From assembly GCA_002591745.1 (NCBI GenBank), contig PDLQ01000006.1:1-64000 (forward strand): DNA of 64,000 bases. The letters are read 5' to 3'. Shown piece by piece: positions 1-7,782 of this stretch. The DNA is from Lewinellaceae bacterium SD302. GTDB taxonomy: Bacteria; Bacteroidota; Bacteroidia; Chitinophagales; Saprospiraceae. Below the pieces are notes generated by a model that worked only from the letters and a program-made list of their open reading frames with translations, ran no database searches and was not told the origin of the DNA. A program made the translations under genes and the position numbers. The stretch's first letter is position 1; every line of letters begins with the position of its first letter.

Positions 1-72
1 GCGGGAAAGGTCCGGCCGCTTCTGGAGCATACGCAACTCCTCATATTGTTCTGAAGACAGCGAAAAGGTCAT
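1..72 (-). CDS. N-terminal fragment of an unidentified protein, possibly transposase-like (runs off left edge)
   Basis: An ATG at 72-70 on the minus strand opens a frame that stays open to the window edge (24 codons). The visible residues begin MTFSLSSEQYEELRML and continue with QKRPDLSR. The short 'S-x-E-Q-x-x-x-L' start followed by a basic stretch is reminiscent of the N-terminal helix-turn-helix of IS630-type transposases, but 24 residues are too few to assign a family. It is divergent from the truncated T9SS cargo stub at 80-481, so insertion of this element could be what removed the 5' part of that gene. No ribosome binding site is evident, which is normal for this phylum. Confidence 0.3.
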   Translation of the reverse strand, partial: MTFSLSSEQYEELRMLQKRPDLSR

Positions 73-79
73 GCGCTAA

Positions 80-481
80 TGTAGTAACTTACTCCCAAAT
101 CACTTTACGACCGGTATAGAACCTTGGCCCTACGAATTTCAGCACCATACGTATGATAGCCTCTTCCAGGATTTCAATACGTGGGCAGATGCTAATTTTA
201 CCCAAATGGATACGTGCTCATTCTTCACTGCCACAACCAATCTGAAGTACGCAACCAATGATATTGCAGTTTATCCGAACCCGACGGCAGGCGTATTAAA
301 CTTCAAATTTGATTCTCAATACCAAGAATGTGAAATCGTAATAACGAATCTAAACGGACAAAAGCTACTATCTGCAATCAACCAACCAAATCTAAATATA
401 AGTGATTTACCGAGAGGTGTATATTTGGTTACCTTTAATATCGATGAGCAGGTAGTGGTAAAGAAGTTTACTAAAATGTGA
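80..481 (+). pseudogene. 3' stub of a T9SS-secreted protein (type A C-terminal sorting domain)
   Basis: The frame is open from just after a TAA at 77-79. It has no plausible start codon until ATG 206, although the residues before that ATG (for example EPWPYEFQHHTYDSLFQDF) look like real protein. The last 75 residues are a T9SS type A sorting domain: the IAVYPNPTAG signature, then a beta-sandwich with 'LNGQKLL' and the closing 'LPRGVYLVTF ... VVKKFTKM'. Such tails direct periplasmic proteins to the type IX translocon and are normally fused to an enzyme or adhesin of several hundred residues. Here only about 50 residues precede the tail, so this is best read as the remnant of a gene that has lost its signal peptide and catalytic part. 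The alternative is that the annotated start is real and the product is inert. Confidence 0.6.
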
Positions 482-516
482 TAACAAGCTCCAAATAACA
501 TCAATCACAATCCGAT

Positions 517-1119
517 ATGACTGAATTCTGGGAAGAAAATTTTGCTGAGAAGCAGGAAATGTGGGGGCTAAATCCGTCTAAATCTGCTGAATTGACAAAA
601 GATTTCTTTGTAGAGAATGCCGTAAAAAGCATGCTGATTCCTGGAATTGGTTATGGTCGAAAAGCACAGGTTTTTAAAGAAAATGGAATTGAAGTTACGG
701 GCATTGAAATCTCTAAGTCAGCAATAGAATTAGCCAAGAAAAATTACGGTAGCTCTCTGAATATATTCCACGGCTCAGTAAGTGAAATGCCCTTTGATAA
801 TGAAGAATACGATGGAATATTTTGTTACGCGCTAATTCATTTACTCGGCGAAGAGGAGAGGAAGAAGTTGATATATGATTGTTACAATCAATTGGCAAGT
901 AATGGATATATGGTTTTTACGGCGATAAGTAAGGGTGCCCCTAATTTTGGGAAAGGAAAACTAGTTGCTAAAGACCGCTATGAGTTTCACGAAGGAGTGA
1001 AGATATTCTACTACGATTTGGAATCAATACGGGCTGAATTCGGGAACGTCGGACTTTTAGAGGTCCAGAAAGTAAATGAAAATCAACCGATGTTTCTGAT
1101 AAAGTGTAGAAAAGCTTAG
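517..1119 (+). CDS. Class I SAM-dependent methyltransferase
   Basis: A 200-residue cytosolic protein with a Rossmann-type methyltransferase core. Motif I is IPGIGYGRKA (about residues 41-50), where the glycine loop binds S-adenosylmethionine. An acidic residue at the end of strand 2 (VTGIEISKSA) would hold the ribose. 'GSVSEMPFDNEEYDGIFCY' covers motifs II and III, and 'QLASNGYMVFTA' is the post-motif strand. The N-terminus FWEENFAEKQEMWG resembles TPMT/tellurite-resistance and ubiE-like small methyltransferases. The substrate cannot be read from sequence. It stands alone, with a short hairpin overlapping its stop codon and a large palindrome further downstream. The start at 517 is the first ATG before the conserved tryptophan. 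Confidence 0.8.
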   Translation: MTEFWEENFAEKQEMWGLNPSKSAELTKDFFVENAVKSMLIPGIGYGRKAQVFKENGIEVTGIEISKSAIELAKKNYGSSLNIFHGSVSEMPFDNEEYDGIFCYALIHLLGEEERKKLIYDCYNQLASNGYMVFTAISKGAPNFGKGKLVAKDRYEFHEGVKIFYYDLESIRAEFGNVGLLEVQKVNENQPMFLIKCRKA

Positions 1120-1157
1120 AGCTTGTTTTTCAGGAAATAGAAATCCAAACAGGCTCT
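1118..1157 (+). terminator. Stem-loop at the end of the methyltransferase gene
   Basis: AGAGCTTGTTT (1118-1128) pairs with AAACAGGCTCT (1147-1157) in an 11-bp stem with one G-T pair and an 18-nt loop. The stem starts inside the stop codon and is followed by TTAAAA rather than a U-tract. It is therefore a possible but weak intrinsic terminator or mRNA-stabilising hairpin. Confidence 0.4.
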
Positions 1158-1244
1158 TAAAATGCCCAAAAGGACGAGTATAACTCTACAGTGTTGTATA
1201 TATCATCACACCACAACGGTACTTACTAACGGCAATCAGCCAAC

Positions 1245-1408
1245 TATACTCCCTTCGGGCACAAGAGGTGAAAATTTGACGAGCTGATTTTTTCGGCTGG
1301 CAAACTGGCGAGATGAAGGCATAGCCATAGCTACGGCAAGACTCGGCGGTGAAATCAGGCGGAAAAAGCGGCCGTCAAAAATCACCTGGTGCGCCCGAGG
1401 GGAGTATA
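1245..1408. repeat. 164-bp near-perfect palindromic element
   Basis: The ends TATACTCCCTTCGGGC and GCCCGAGGGGAGTATA are inverted copies. Pairing continues through about 50 bp of each arm (AGGTGAAAATTTGACG against CGTCAAAAATCACCT) and into the centre around ATAGCCATAGCTACGG. The element has no reading frame. It fills most of the space between two convergent genes, where it could act as a bidirectional terminator. Its size and full-length symmetry look more like a small palindromic mobile element (MITE- or REP/BIME-like) than a simple terminator. Confidence 0.6.
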
Positions 1409-1465
1409 TCTTTTAAGGAAGGAGGCCAGACACTGACCTCCCCCCATCTCTTATCCAAAGCTCAG

Positions 1466-2236
1466 CTACATATTATAGACACCACCATTGATGTCTAGGG
1501 TAGCACCGGTAATAAACCCGTCGTATTCAGACGCCAGGTATAAAACTGCACGTGCTACGTCGGCAGCATTACCTGCTCGCCTGATTGGAATGCCGGCAAT
1601 TGTTGCGGCTGCGGATTCTTTAGTAGTATGCGTATTGTGGAACGATGTACCCAAAATCAGGCCGGGAGCTACGGCGTTAACTTTTGTACCCTGACCACCC
1701 AATTCTGTGGAAAGTGCCCGCGTAAAAGTAAGGATGGCTCCTTTGCTGGTAGAATAAGCCAAGGACCCGGGGTGACCTCCTTTACGACCGGCGAGTGAGG
1801 CCAGATTAACTATGCTGCTGTTGTCATTTTTAGCCAGGTGCGGAGCCGCCGCCCGCGTTACGTACATCATGGAAGTAAGGTTGATATCCATCACCTTGTT
1901 CCAGAACACCGGGTCTATCTCGCCCAGCAATTTACGGGCGACGAGTGATCCTGCATTATTGATCAGTATATCCAGACCGCCAAAGGCTTCTATGGTTTTA
2001 TCTACTAATGCATTTGCATCATCTTCTTTGGTCAGATCGCCACTGATCGTCACCGCTTTTAGTCCTTTACTTACTGCGTAGTCCATCAATTGGATCGCTG
2101 TGTCAGCACTTGAAAAATAGTGAATGGCAACGTTGGCACCGCTATCAATGAAGTGCCTCGTGATTGACTCTCCGATCCCCTGAGCTCCAGCGGTAACGAG
2201 CACGTTTTTACCGGCTAATTTGTTGTTGTCTGTCAT
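1466..2236 (-). CDS. SDR-family NAD(P)-dependent oxidoreductase
   Basis: A 256-residue classical short-chain dehydrogenase. The cofactor-binding glycine motif is TAGAQGIG (about residues 15-22), followed by NNAG for ring stabilisation. The catalytic set is Ser in 'IVNLASLAG', Tyr in 'YSTSKGA' and Lys four residues after it. The tail 'GFITGATLDINGG' is the usual FabG-like ending. Length fits 3-oxoacyl-ACP reductase and sugar dehydrogenase relatives, but the substrate is unknown. The frame is open upstream to 2536. I chose ATG 2236 because the residues before it do not resemble protein of this family and the family starts 8-12 residues before the first strand. The neighbouring sugar isomerase-like gene makes carbohydrate oxidation a reasonable guess. 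Confidence 0.85.
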   Translation of the reverse strand: MTDNNKLAGKNVLVTAGAQGIGESITRHFIDSGANVAIHYFSSADTAIQLMDYAVSKGLKAVTISGDLTKEDDANALVDKTIEAFGGLDILINNAGSLVARKLLGEIDPVFWNKVMDINLTSMMYVTRAAAPHLAKNDNSSIVNLASLAGRKGGHPGSLAYSTSKGAILTFTRALSTELGGQGTKVNAVAPGLILGTSFHNTHTTKESAAATIAGIPIRRAGNAADVARAVLYLASEYDGFITGATLDINGGVYNM

Positions 2237-2433
2237 TTGTGAATTTTGAGAATCCAAACATAACAAAATAATCCATGCTTGATTTCGCAAACGATCTGTC
2301 CTGCCGGTTAGAGCACCGCTTCTTGTACCATGGAAGCAGCGGTAGAAGTGAAAACCTGCTGTTTCGGGAGAGTTCACGGAAGAGATTTGAGATGATTGGG
2401 AGTAGGTAAATGCCCGGCCATTTATTTCTTTTG

Positions 2434-2452
2434 GGCTGGCAAAGTAGCAATG
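2434..2452 (+). repeat. Dispersed 19-bp element, copy 1
   Basis: GGCTGGCAAAGTAGCAATG, intergenic, upstream of the SDR gene. It faces copy 2 at 2465-2483, so transcripts on either strand could fold the two into a hairpin. Confidence 0.75.
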
Positions 2453-2464
2453 TTGGTAATGAGG

Positions 2465-2483
2465 CACGGCTACTTTGTTAGTC
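2465..2483 (-). repeat. Dispersed 19-bp element, copy 2 (inverted partner of copy 1)
   Basis: CACGGCTACTTTGTTAGTC. The core is intact, with one flank mismatch where the element normally has CAYTG. Confidence 0.7.
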
Positions 2484-2902
2484 AAGAAAACTCCGGATTG
2501 ACGATAGGCGTTTCCGCATTTACTTAATGAGAACATTCAAGGGTTTAGATGCCCGTTTGCTGGTGGTGATCCAAAAGAAAACACCTTTCGGGGGCTCTGC
2601 ATAGTTTCGTTGCTTTCTTGGGGCATTCCTGATTTCATTCGGAAGTCATCAGTCGATCTCCCGCGATAAAGTACAGTTGCCTAGTCGCTTAGAAGAGCTG
2701 GTCGGCACGGCCGAAACATGGTTTCCAGGAAGACCAATTTGCACCCGGAGAATAATATAAGGCCAGATCGGCCTAGTCTGATAGATAGTTCTTAAGTTTA
2801 CTGTTCCCCGATCCAAATATCTCATAGCTGCTTAAGTCGATCGACAGCAGAAAGACTCAATGGATTCTTAGACGAGATATTGAATAAGTAACCCAAATTA
2901 GG

Positions 2903-3838
2903 ATGAGTATATCAAGAAGGGCGTTTGTCAAAAATGTTGGTTTAGCAACCTTGGCCGCTCCTTTTGTTCCCCTGCATGCCAATACGCAATCAGCAGATCA
3001 CCTGGAGGTGCACCTCTTCTCCAAGCACCTGCATTTTCTGGACATCAAGCAAGCAGCACAGGTAGCTGCGGAACTGGGTTTTGCCGGCCTGGACCTGACC
3101 GTTCATCCGAAAGGGCACGTAAGGCCGGAAAATGTAACTGCTGATCTCCCCCGAGCCATACAAGACATTAAGGATGCCGGCTCTTCCTGCAGGATGATCA
3201 CTACGACCGTTGCTGACGTAGAGCATCACTTAGATGTTGATGTGGTTAAAACGGCTGCCGCAGAAGGTGTCGGATTCTATAGAAGTAATTGGTTTAAATA
3301 TAAAGAGGAGCTTACCCTCGAAGCATCTTTGGAACATTACAAAGATAAAGTCGAACAGCTGAGTGAGCTTAACGAAGCACACGATATCATAGGCTGCTAC
3401 CAGAATCATTCCGGAACCAAAGTCGGTGCCTCCGTATGGGAAGTGAAAAAGATTCTGGAAAATGCCAACCCAGCATTTTTTGGCACCCAGTACGACATCC
3501 GGCACGCCGTTGCGGAAGGTGGCCGCTCGTGGCCAAATGGAGTGCGACTACTGAAAGATCACATTAAGACGATCGTGTTGAAAGATTTCAAGTGGGGTAA
3601 AGTCAATGGGAAATGGCGCATCGTAAATGTCCCGATCGGGGAGGGGATGGTTGATTTCTCCGCCTATTTCAAAATCTTGAAAAGCTTCGACTTAAAGCCT
3701 CCCACGAGCTTACACCTCGAATATCCCCTCGGTGGTGCAGAGAAAGGACGTTATGAAATAAATGTAGATCAGAAGATTGTTTTTGATGCTATGAAAAAAG
3801 ACCTGGCCACCATTCATCAACTCTGGGAAAACGCCTGA
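2903..3838 (+). CDS. Tat-exported sugar phosphate isomerase/epimerase family protein (xylose isomerase-like TIM barrel)
   Basis: 311 residues. The start MSISRRAFVKNVGLATLAA is a twin-arginine signal (S-R-R-A-F followed by a hydrophobic stretch), so the folded protein is exported through Tat. The mature part is an AP-endonuclease-2/xylose-isomerase-like barrel: 'AAQVAAELGFAGLDLTV' is the first barrel unit, 'GCYQNHSG' and 'FFGTQYDIRHAV' carry candidate metal ligands, 'IKTIVLKDFKW' and 'SLHLEYPLGG' are the late strands. Such exported members are common in Bacteroidota sugar-utilisation regions and are usually annotated only by fold. The neighbouring alginate lyase gene suggests polysaccharide-derived sugars, but this is inference. 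Confidence 0.75.
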   Translation: MSISRRAFVKNVGLATLAAPFVPLHANTQSADHLEVHLFSKHLHFLDIKQAAQVAAELGFAGLDLTVHPKGHVRPENVTADLPRAIQDIKDAGSSCRMITTTVADVEHHLDVDVVKTAAAEGVGFYRSNWFKYKEELTLEASLEHYKDKVEQLSELNEAHDIIGCYQNHSGTKVGASVWEVKKILENANPAFFGTQYDIRHAVAEGGRSWPNGVRLLKDHIKTIVLKDFKWGKVNGKWRIVNVPIGEGMVDFSAYFKILKSFDLKPPTSLHLEYPLGGAEKGRYEINVDQKIVFDAMKKDLATIHQLWENA

Positions 3839-3942
3839 TTAGAAATTGCGGTAATACGCACAATTCTGCCTCGGTGACCAGAGGCGTACTAAGTTGCTAT
3901 AATCCAAACGTTTCAAATAAACCAATTCAAAAAAACACGAAA

Positions 3943-5982
3943 ATGAATAATAAATTTTTCAGCTTACAAGCTATGCTGTTGATTTTTGGATGCACGCTAT
4001 TGCTAAATAGCTGTTCAGACGGTGCCACAGAATCTAACGACAACGAGGCCCAAGATGTAGTCTACGCAAGTGATGTCATTCCTTTTTTCGAACACTGGAA
4101 ACTGATTTTAGGCAATGGTGTAAATGCAGGCGTTCCAGTTGATTTTGAAGAAGAAGATTATTTCTATGTGAATAGTGAAGATGATGAGGACTGGGTAGTC
4201 TTCAAATCACCGAACGGCGGAAATACCCACGGGACTTCAAATAATACAAGAACCGAATTAGCACAGTTGAAAAAGTGGTCGCCCACAACCGATGCTACTT
4301 TGTCAGCCACCTTAAAGGTGATGAACGTGTCGGCTTCGGGAGATCCCAGAGTGGCTTCAACCCACTCGGTGGTAATCGGCTAGATTCACAGTGCGGATGG
4401 GCATGAGAACGAACCGTTCAAATTATTTTATAAGAAGTTCCCCGGTCACGAAAAAGGCTCGGTCTTCTGGAATTATGAGATCAATACCGCTGGCGACGAT
4501 AACTCTAAAAGATGGGATTACTCTTATCCGGTTTGGGGCTATGATATGTCCGTGGTCGCTACTGATGAGAATTCTTTCCCGGAAGAACCCGCAGACGGCA
4601 TTAAGCTAGGGGAGGAAATGAGCTACAAGATCGATGTGAAAGATGGTATGATGTATCTGGAATTTTCCAGTGAAGGGCACGAGACCAAGAAATTCACTAA
4701 GAATTTGATCGAATCAGAGTATGCCACCGAAGATAAAATACCGGAGCAAACCCGAAATCTGTTCGTACCTATTGGTCAGGATGGCGTGGAGCGTGAAAAT
4801 GCCTATACCGGAGAAGGACTCTTCTTCAAACTCGGCTGCTATAACCAGACCAATGGTAAAGACCCGGTAGTGAACAAGGTTTGGTGTTCCGGTGCAGAAA
4901 CATTCGGGGGGGACGTTGAAAAGCAATACTCAACTGGCAACTACGCTGAAGTTTGGTTCAAAGATGGGGAAATCTCGATAAGCGATGACGCCATTTCCAA
5001 CGAAGGCTATTTCCAGGCCAACGACGGCTTAAGTAAGAAGACCGTTTACCCCAACGAGATCATTCCGTTCATGGATAAGTTCAAAATACTCTTGGGGGAT
5101 GGAACGAATGTAGACGACATCGTCGAATACGAGCAAAAAGACTTTTTCTACACCGTGATCGATGGTACGATGAACTGGGTGGTCTACAAGACACCAAACT
5201 CTGGGGTCACCTCCAAAAACTCGAGTAACACCAGAACCGAATTACACGAAAAAAGAGAATGGACACCAGAAGAAGGAGGCAAATTAACCGGCGCATTAAA
5301 AGTAATGCACGTTTCCACTTCCGGAGATGCAAGAGTGGCCGCTTCCTTCAGTACGGTGGTCGGTCAGATTCATAGCGGTGAAGGCCACGAAAACGAACCG
5401 TTCAAATTATTTTACAAGAAATTTCCGGGCCACGAAAAAGGCTCTGTTTTCTGGAATTACGAGATCAATACGGCCGGTGATGACAATTCCGGAAGATGGG
5501 ATTATTCTTATCCTGTTTGGGGGTATGACATGTCTGTTGTCGGTTCAGATCCAACGACTTATCCGGAAGAACCCGAAGATGGTATCAGATTAGGTGAAAC
5601 GTTCAGTTACGAAATCAATGTGTACGATGGTATCATGTACCTGACCTTTGAAAGCGATGGCCATGAAACGAAGACATTCACCAAAAGCCTGATCGAATCA
5701 GAATACGCAACGGCGGATAAAATACCCGAGCAAACCAGAAAGCTGTTCGTGCCGATGGGGCAGGATGGGGTAGAGCGCCCAGAAGCTTACTCGGGCGAGT
5801 TGGGCTACTTCAAGCAGGGGGCTTACAACCAAACGAATGGTAAGGACCCTGAGAAAAACATTGTTTGGTGTACCGGTGCGGAAACTTATGGCGGCGATAT
5901 CGCCAAGCAGTACGAAAATGGAGACTACACTGAAGTTTGGTTTAAAGCAGCTACCGTAGGCCCGGGAACGTCACCTGAGTAG
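3943..5982 (+). pseudogene. Tandem two-domain PL7 alginate lyase lipoprotein gene interrupted by an in-frame amber codon
   Basis: The reading frame starts at ATG 3943 with a lipoprotein signal ending LLLNSCSD. It encodes two homologous polysaccharide lyase family 7 domains (about 4060-4960 and 5040-5950). PL7 motifs in the second domain are complete: RTELHE, VVGQIHSG and YFKQGAYNQTN. In the first domain RTELAQ and FFKLGCYNQTN are present, but the glutamine codon of QIH is TAG (4381-4383), and translation would stop after 147 residues. Sequence on both sides of the TAG stays in frame and is highly similar to domain 2 (NEPFKLFYKKFPGHEKGS in both). A single C-to-T change therefore explains the break. 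Downstream ATGs (for example 4546) could only give a signal-less product. Alternatives are a sequencing error or rare readthrough. Confidence 0.85.
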
Positions 5983-6007
5983 TCTTATCGATATTACTGA
6001 TAAAAAA

Positions 6008-6068
6008 AGCGCTTGCCTTGACTTCAGCTTGCGGCCGGGTCGGCCTCGGCAAAGTCAGGACAAGCGCT
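6008..6068. terminator. Bidirectional terminator-like hairpin between convergent genes
   Basis: AGCGCTTGCCTTGACTT (from 6008) pairs with AAGTCAGGACAAGCGCT (to 6068). There is a further GC-rich inner fold (GGCCGGGTCGGCC) and an A-tract just before it (TAAAAAAAGC), which becomes a U-tract for minus-strand transcripts. It sits between the PL7 gene and the convergent lipoprotein gene. Confidence 0.75.
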
Positions 6069-6126
6069 ATTAGTATTTTACTTGGTCGGCAGTTTGCTTT
6101 ATCAGTAGCCGACGCCGAACCCTTAA

Positions 6127-7002
6127 TTATTTCGGGAGATCATTCATCACCCCGGCGCTGCTTGGCATATCAAAGATGCTCATATCCGTATCTGGGCGGA
6201 ACGCAATTTCACTTACGTCTACCCGGGTATTAACTTCACTGGGCTCACCGCCTTTCCACCAGCGGGTTTCATAGGTCTTAGCCAGAGTGATACCTTCAAC
6301 CTCGGTCTTCTCAGTTATCGTCATCAGCTTCTCGGGTAGGTGCTTACCGTCGTCGAAAAAGCCACGGTAGCTAACGATGTAGCGCAGAGCATCAACCAGT
6401 TTAGTTTCGGGGTTGACATAGATAACGTAGTAATCATCCGGGGCATCACCGACACCCTCTCCGTAGGTGATCTTGACCAGATCATAAGTAGTTCCCTGCC
6501 ACTCAACGGGTTCAAGCTTTTCATAGTTGATACCCTCGTCGGCCAATACGAAGGGAAGTCCTTCGAAGTAATAAGGAGTCAGGGACCAGAAACGAACGCT
6601 GGTACCTGGGTTCGCGCTCGTATCCGACATCCAGGCCTTTTCACCGTCCCAGCCGTAGGAAACATCCGGTTGACTGACCATAGTGTGCACGGCGCGGCTG
6701 TTCAGGTAATCGTTCATAATGCGGGTGTCGCGGGCCGCACCCTCATCGGGCTGGTAATTGAAGCGGAAGTGGAGTGGTGTCTGGGTGTACCACTTCTCCA
6801 GTCCCCCGTGTGCCTCGATGGCCGCGGCAATAAGCCTTCCTCCTTCGGAGGCCTGCATCCGATTTGTTGCAGCCTCAATTCGTTCTGCAAAGGGCGCGGG
6901 GGCAGGCTCGGCAGCCTCAGCTACTGTGGCATCACCGGCGGGTGCGGCATTCTCGCAACTCAGAAAAAGGAATAATAAACTTAGAATCGTTAGATATCTC
7001 AT
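6127..7002 (-). CDS. DUF6503-like exported lipoprotein
   Basis: 291 residues. The N-terminus MRYLTILSLLFLFLSCENA is a lipoprotein signal with cysteine at about 16, followed by a low-complexity Ala/Pro/Glu linker. The folded part begins 'GGRLIAAAIEAHGGLEKW', the start typical of Bacteroidota DUF6503/LolA-like beta-sheet proteins, and contains 'FNYQPDE', 'YGWDGEKAW', 'YYVIYVNPETKLVDALRYIV' and a C-terminal 'TRVDVSEIAFRPD'. These proteins resemble outer-membrane lipoprotein carriers in fold, but no function is established. It is probably anchored in the periplasm or outer membrane. It is alone in its transcription unit, with a 19-bp dispersed element just upstream. Confidence 0.65.
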   Translation of the reverse strand: MRYLTILSLLFLFLSCENAAPAGDATVAEAAEPAPAPFAERIEAATNRMQASEGGRLIAAAIEAHGGLEKWYTQTPLHFRFNYQPDEGAARDTRIMNDYLNSRAVHTMVSQPDVSYGWDGEKAWMSDTSANPGTSVRFWSLTPYYFEGLPFVLADEGINYEKLEPVEWQGTTYDLVKITYGEGVGDAPDDYYVIYVNPETKLVDALRYIVSYRGFFDDGKHLPEKLMTITEKTEVEGITLAKTYETRWWKGGEPSEVNTRVDVSEIAFRPDTDMSIFDMPSSAGVMNDLPK

Positions 7003-7048
7003 GGTTTTTTGAATTTTACCAAGAATGTATCTAAAAAGAGTATTGTTT

Positions 7049-7067
7049 GACTAACAAAGTAGCAATG
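7049..7067 (+). repeat. Dispersed 19-bp element, copy 3
   Basis: GACTAACAAAGTAGCAATG, a near-perfect consensus copy in the spacer between the DUF6503-like gene and the arrestin-like gene. Confidence 0.8.
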
Positions 7068-7130
7068 TCTTAAAAAGACATATACATTCATTTATCTAGC
7101 AACCGTATCAATTATATTCAAGATGATATT

Positions 7131-7595
7131 TTACTCATTTAAAATTTTCTTATCAAAAGGATTCAAGCCTACGCCTTTAATGTTAGCCTCGGCTTCTAGC
7201 CGAAATTCACTGGTGACTTTACGGAGTTTTTTTGCCGCCCAAGCCAGACCGCCAAACAGGGGATTTTTACCGGCAAATTCATCCATCGGCGAATCCAGTC
7301 GTTGAAAGGGTAGGAGGAAGGGTACGTCAACGGGCTCACCACCGGCCGGCACCTCAATCTTTTTGTTCATTACCAGATCACCCAATTGGTACTCATCAAT
7401 AAGTTGATCGTCTTCTCGGCCCCGGCTGTAACGCTCGATAAGCACTATTTTGATGCCACTCACCGTCTGGGCTTCTTTGCTCCGTAACCGAAGTATGCCA
7501 CCAACATTGAAACTTCGGGGCGAAAATTCTTCTTCCACGATGATCTCCAGTTTGACGCCTTCGATGCCGAGCCACTTTTTTACTTTTCCGAGCAT
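7131..7595 (-). CDS. Arrestin-like / Spo0M-type protein
   Basis: 154 residues with no signal peptide. The pattern is that of the arrestin-like sporulation-control protein Spo0M family: an N-terminal amphipathic start (MLGKVKKWLGIEGVKLEI), a strand with 'GGILRLRSKEAQTVSGIKIVLIERY', then 'KKIEVPAGGEPVDVPFLLPF', the turn between the two beta-sandwich halves. It is shorter than Spo0M of Bacillus (about 258 residues), so it covers mainly the N-terminal arrestin half. Such proteins act as cytoplasmic scaffolds. No partner is evident here. The assignment rests on pattern rather than on catalytic residues. Confidence 0.5.
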   Translation of the reverse strand: MLGKVKKWLGIEGVKLEIIVEEEFSPRSFNVGGILRLRSKEAQTVSGIKIVLIERYSRGREDDQLIDEYQLGDLVMNKKIEVPAGGEPVDVPFLLPFQRLDSPMDEFAGKNPLFGGLAWAAKKLRKVTSEFRLEAEANIKGVGLNPFDKKILNE

Positions 7596-7708
7596 GTTTA
7601 TTATTTTACAACAAGTTAAGTCTTCACCGTCAAAGTGGTTGAATGATTTCGACGAAGCGATTGAATGAACGGATAATCAGGTAGTCGGATCGACCTTGCT
7701 CATATCAG

Positions 7709-7727
7709 CATTGCTTCTATGCCAGCC
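7709..7727 (-). repeat. Variant of the dispersed 19-bp element
   Basis: CATTGCTTCTATGCCAGCC. It differs from the common form (GGCTGGCAAAGTAGCAATG read on the other strand) at two core positions. An identical copy lies inside the gamma-glutamyltransferase gene at 39059-39077. Confidence 0.45.
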
Positions 7728-7782
7728 AAAAAACAGTCTTCCATTCAGCATATATTTACCCGCCTGTGCGTTACTTTGCCGT

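Larger units (their letters stand above)
2237..2902. other. 666-bp intergenic region between divergent genes
   Basis: Holds the inverted pair of 19-bp elements at 2434-2483. From 2528 there is a plus-strand frame broken by one TAG (at about 2603-2605) and then open to about 2759. Its product (starting MRTFKGLDARLLVVIQKK) matches no family I recognise and is probably chance or a decayed remnant. No convincing TTG/TAnnTTTG promoter for either neighbour was found. Confidence 0.4.

Noticed and set aside
4546-5982. A separate functional alginate lyase starting at ATG 4546
   Set aside because: It would start inside domain 1, with no signal peptide. The frame is continuous with the upstream lipoprotein part apart from one TAG.
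6340-6975. A 211-residue plus-strand protein opposite the DUF6503-like gene
   Set aside because: Antisense to a gene with a clear lipoprotein signal and family motifs. The product has no recognisable domain.
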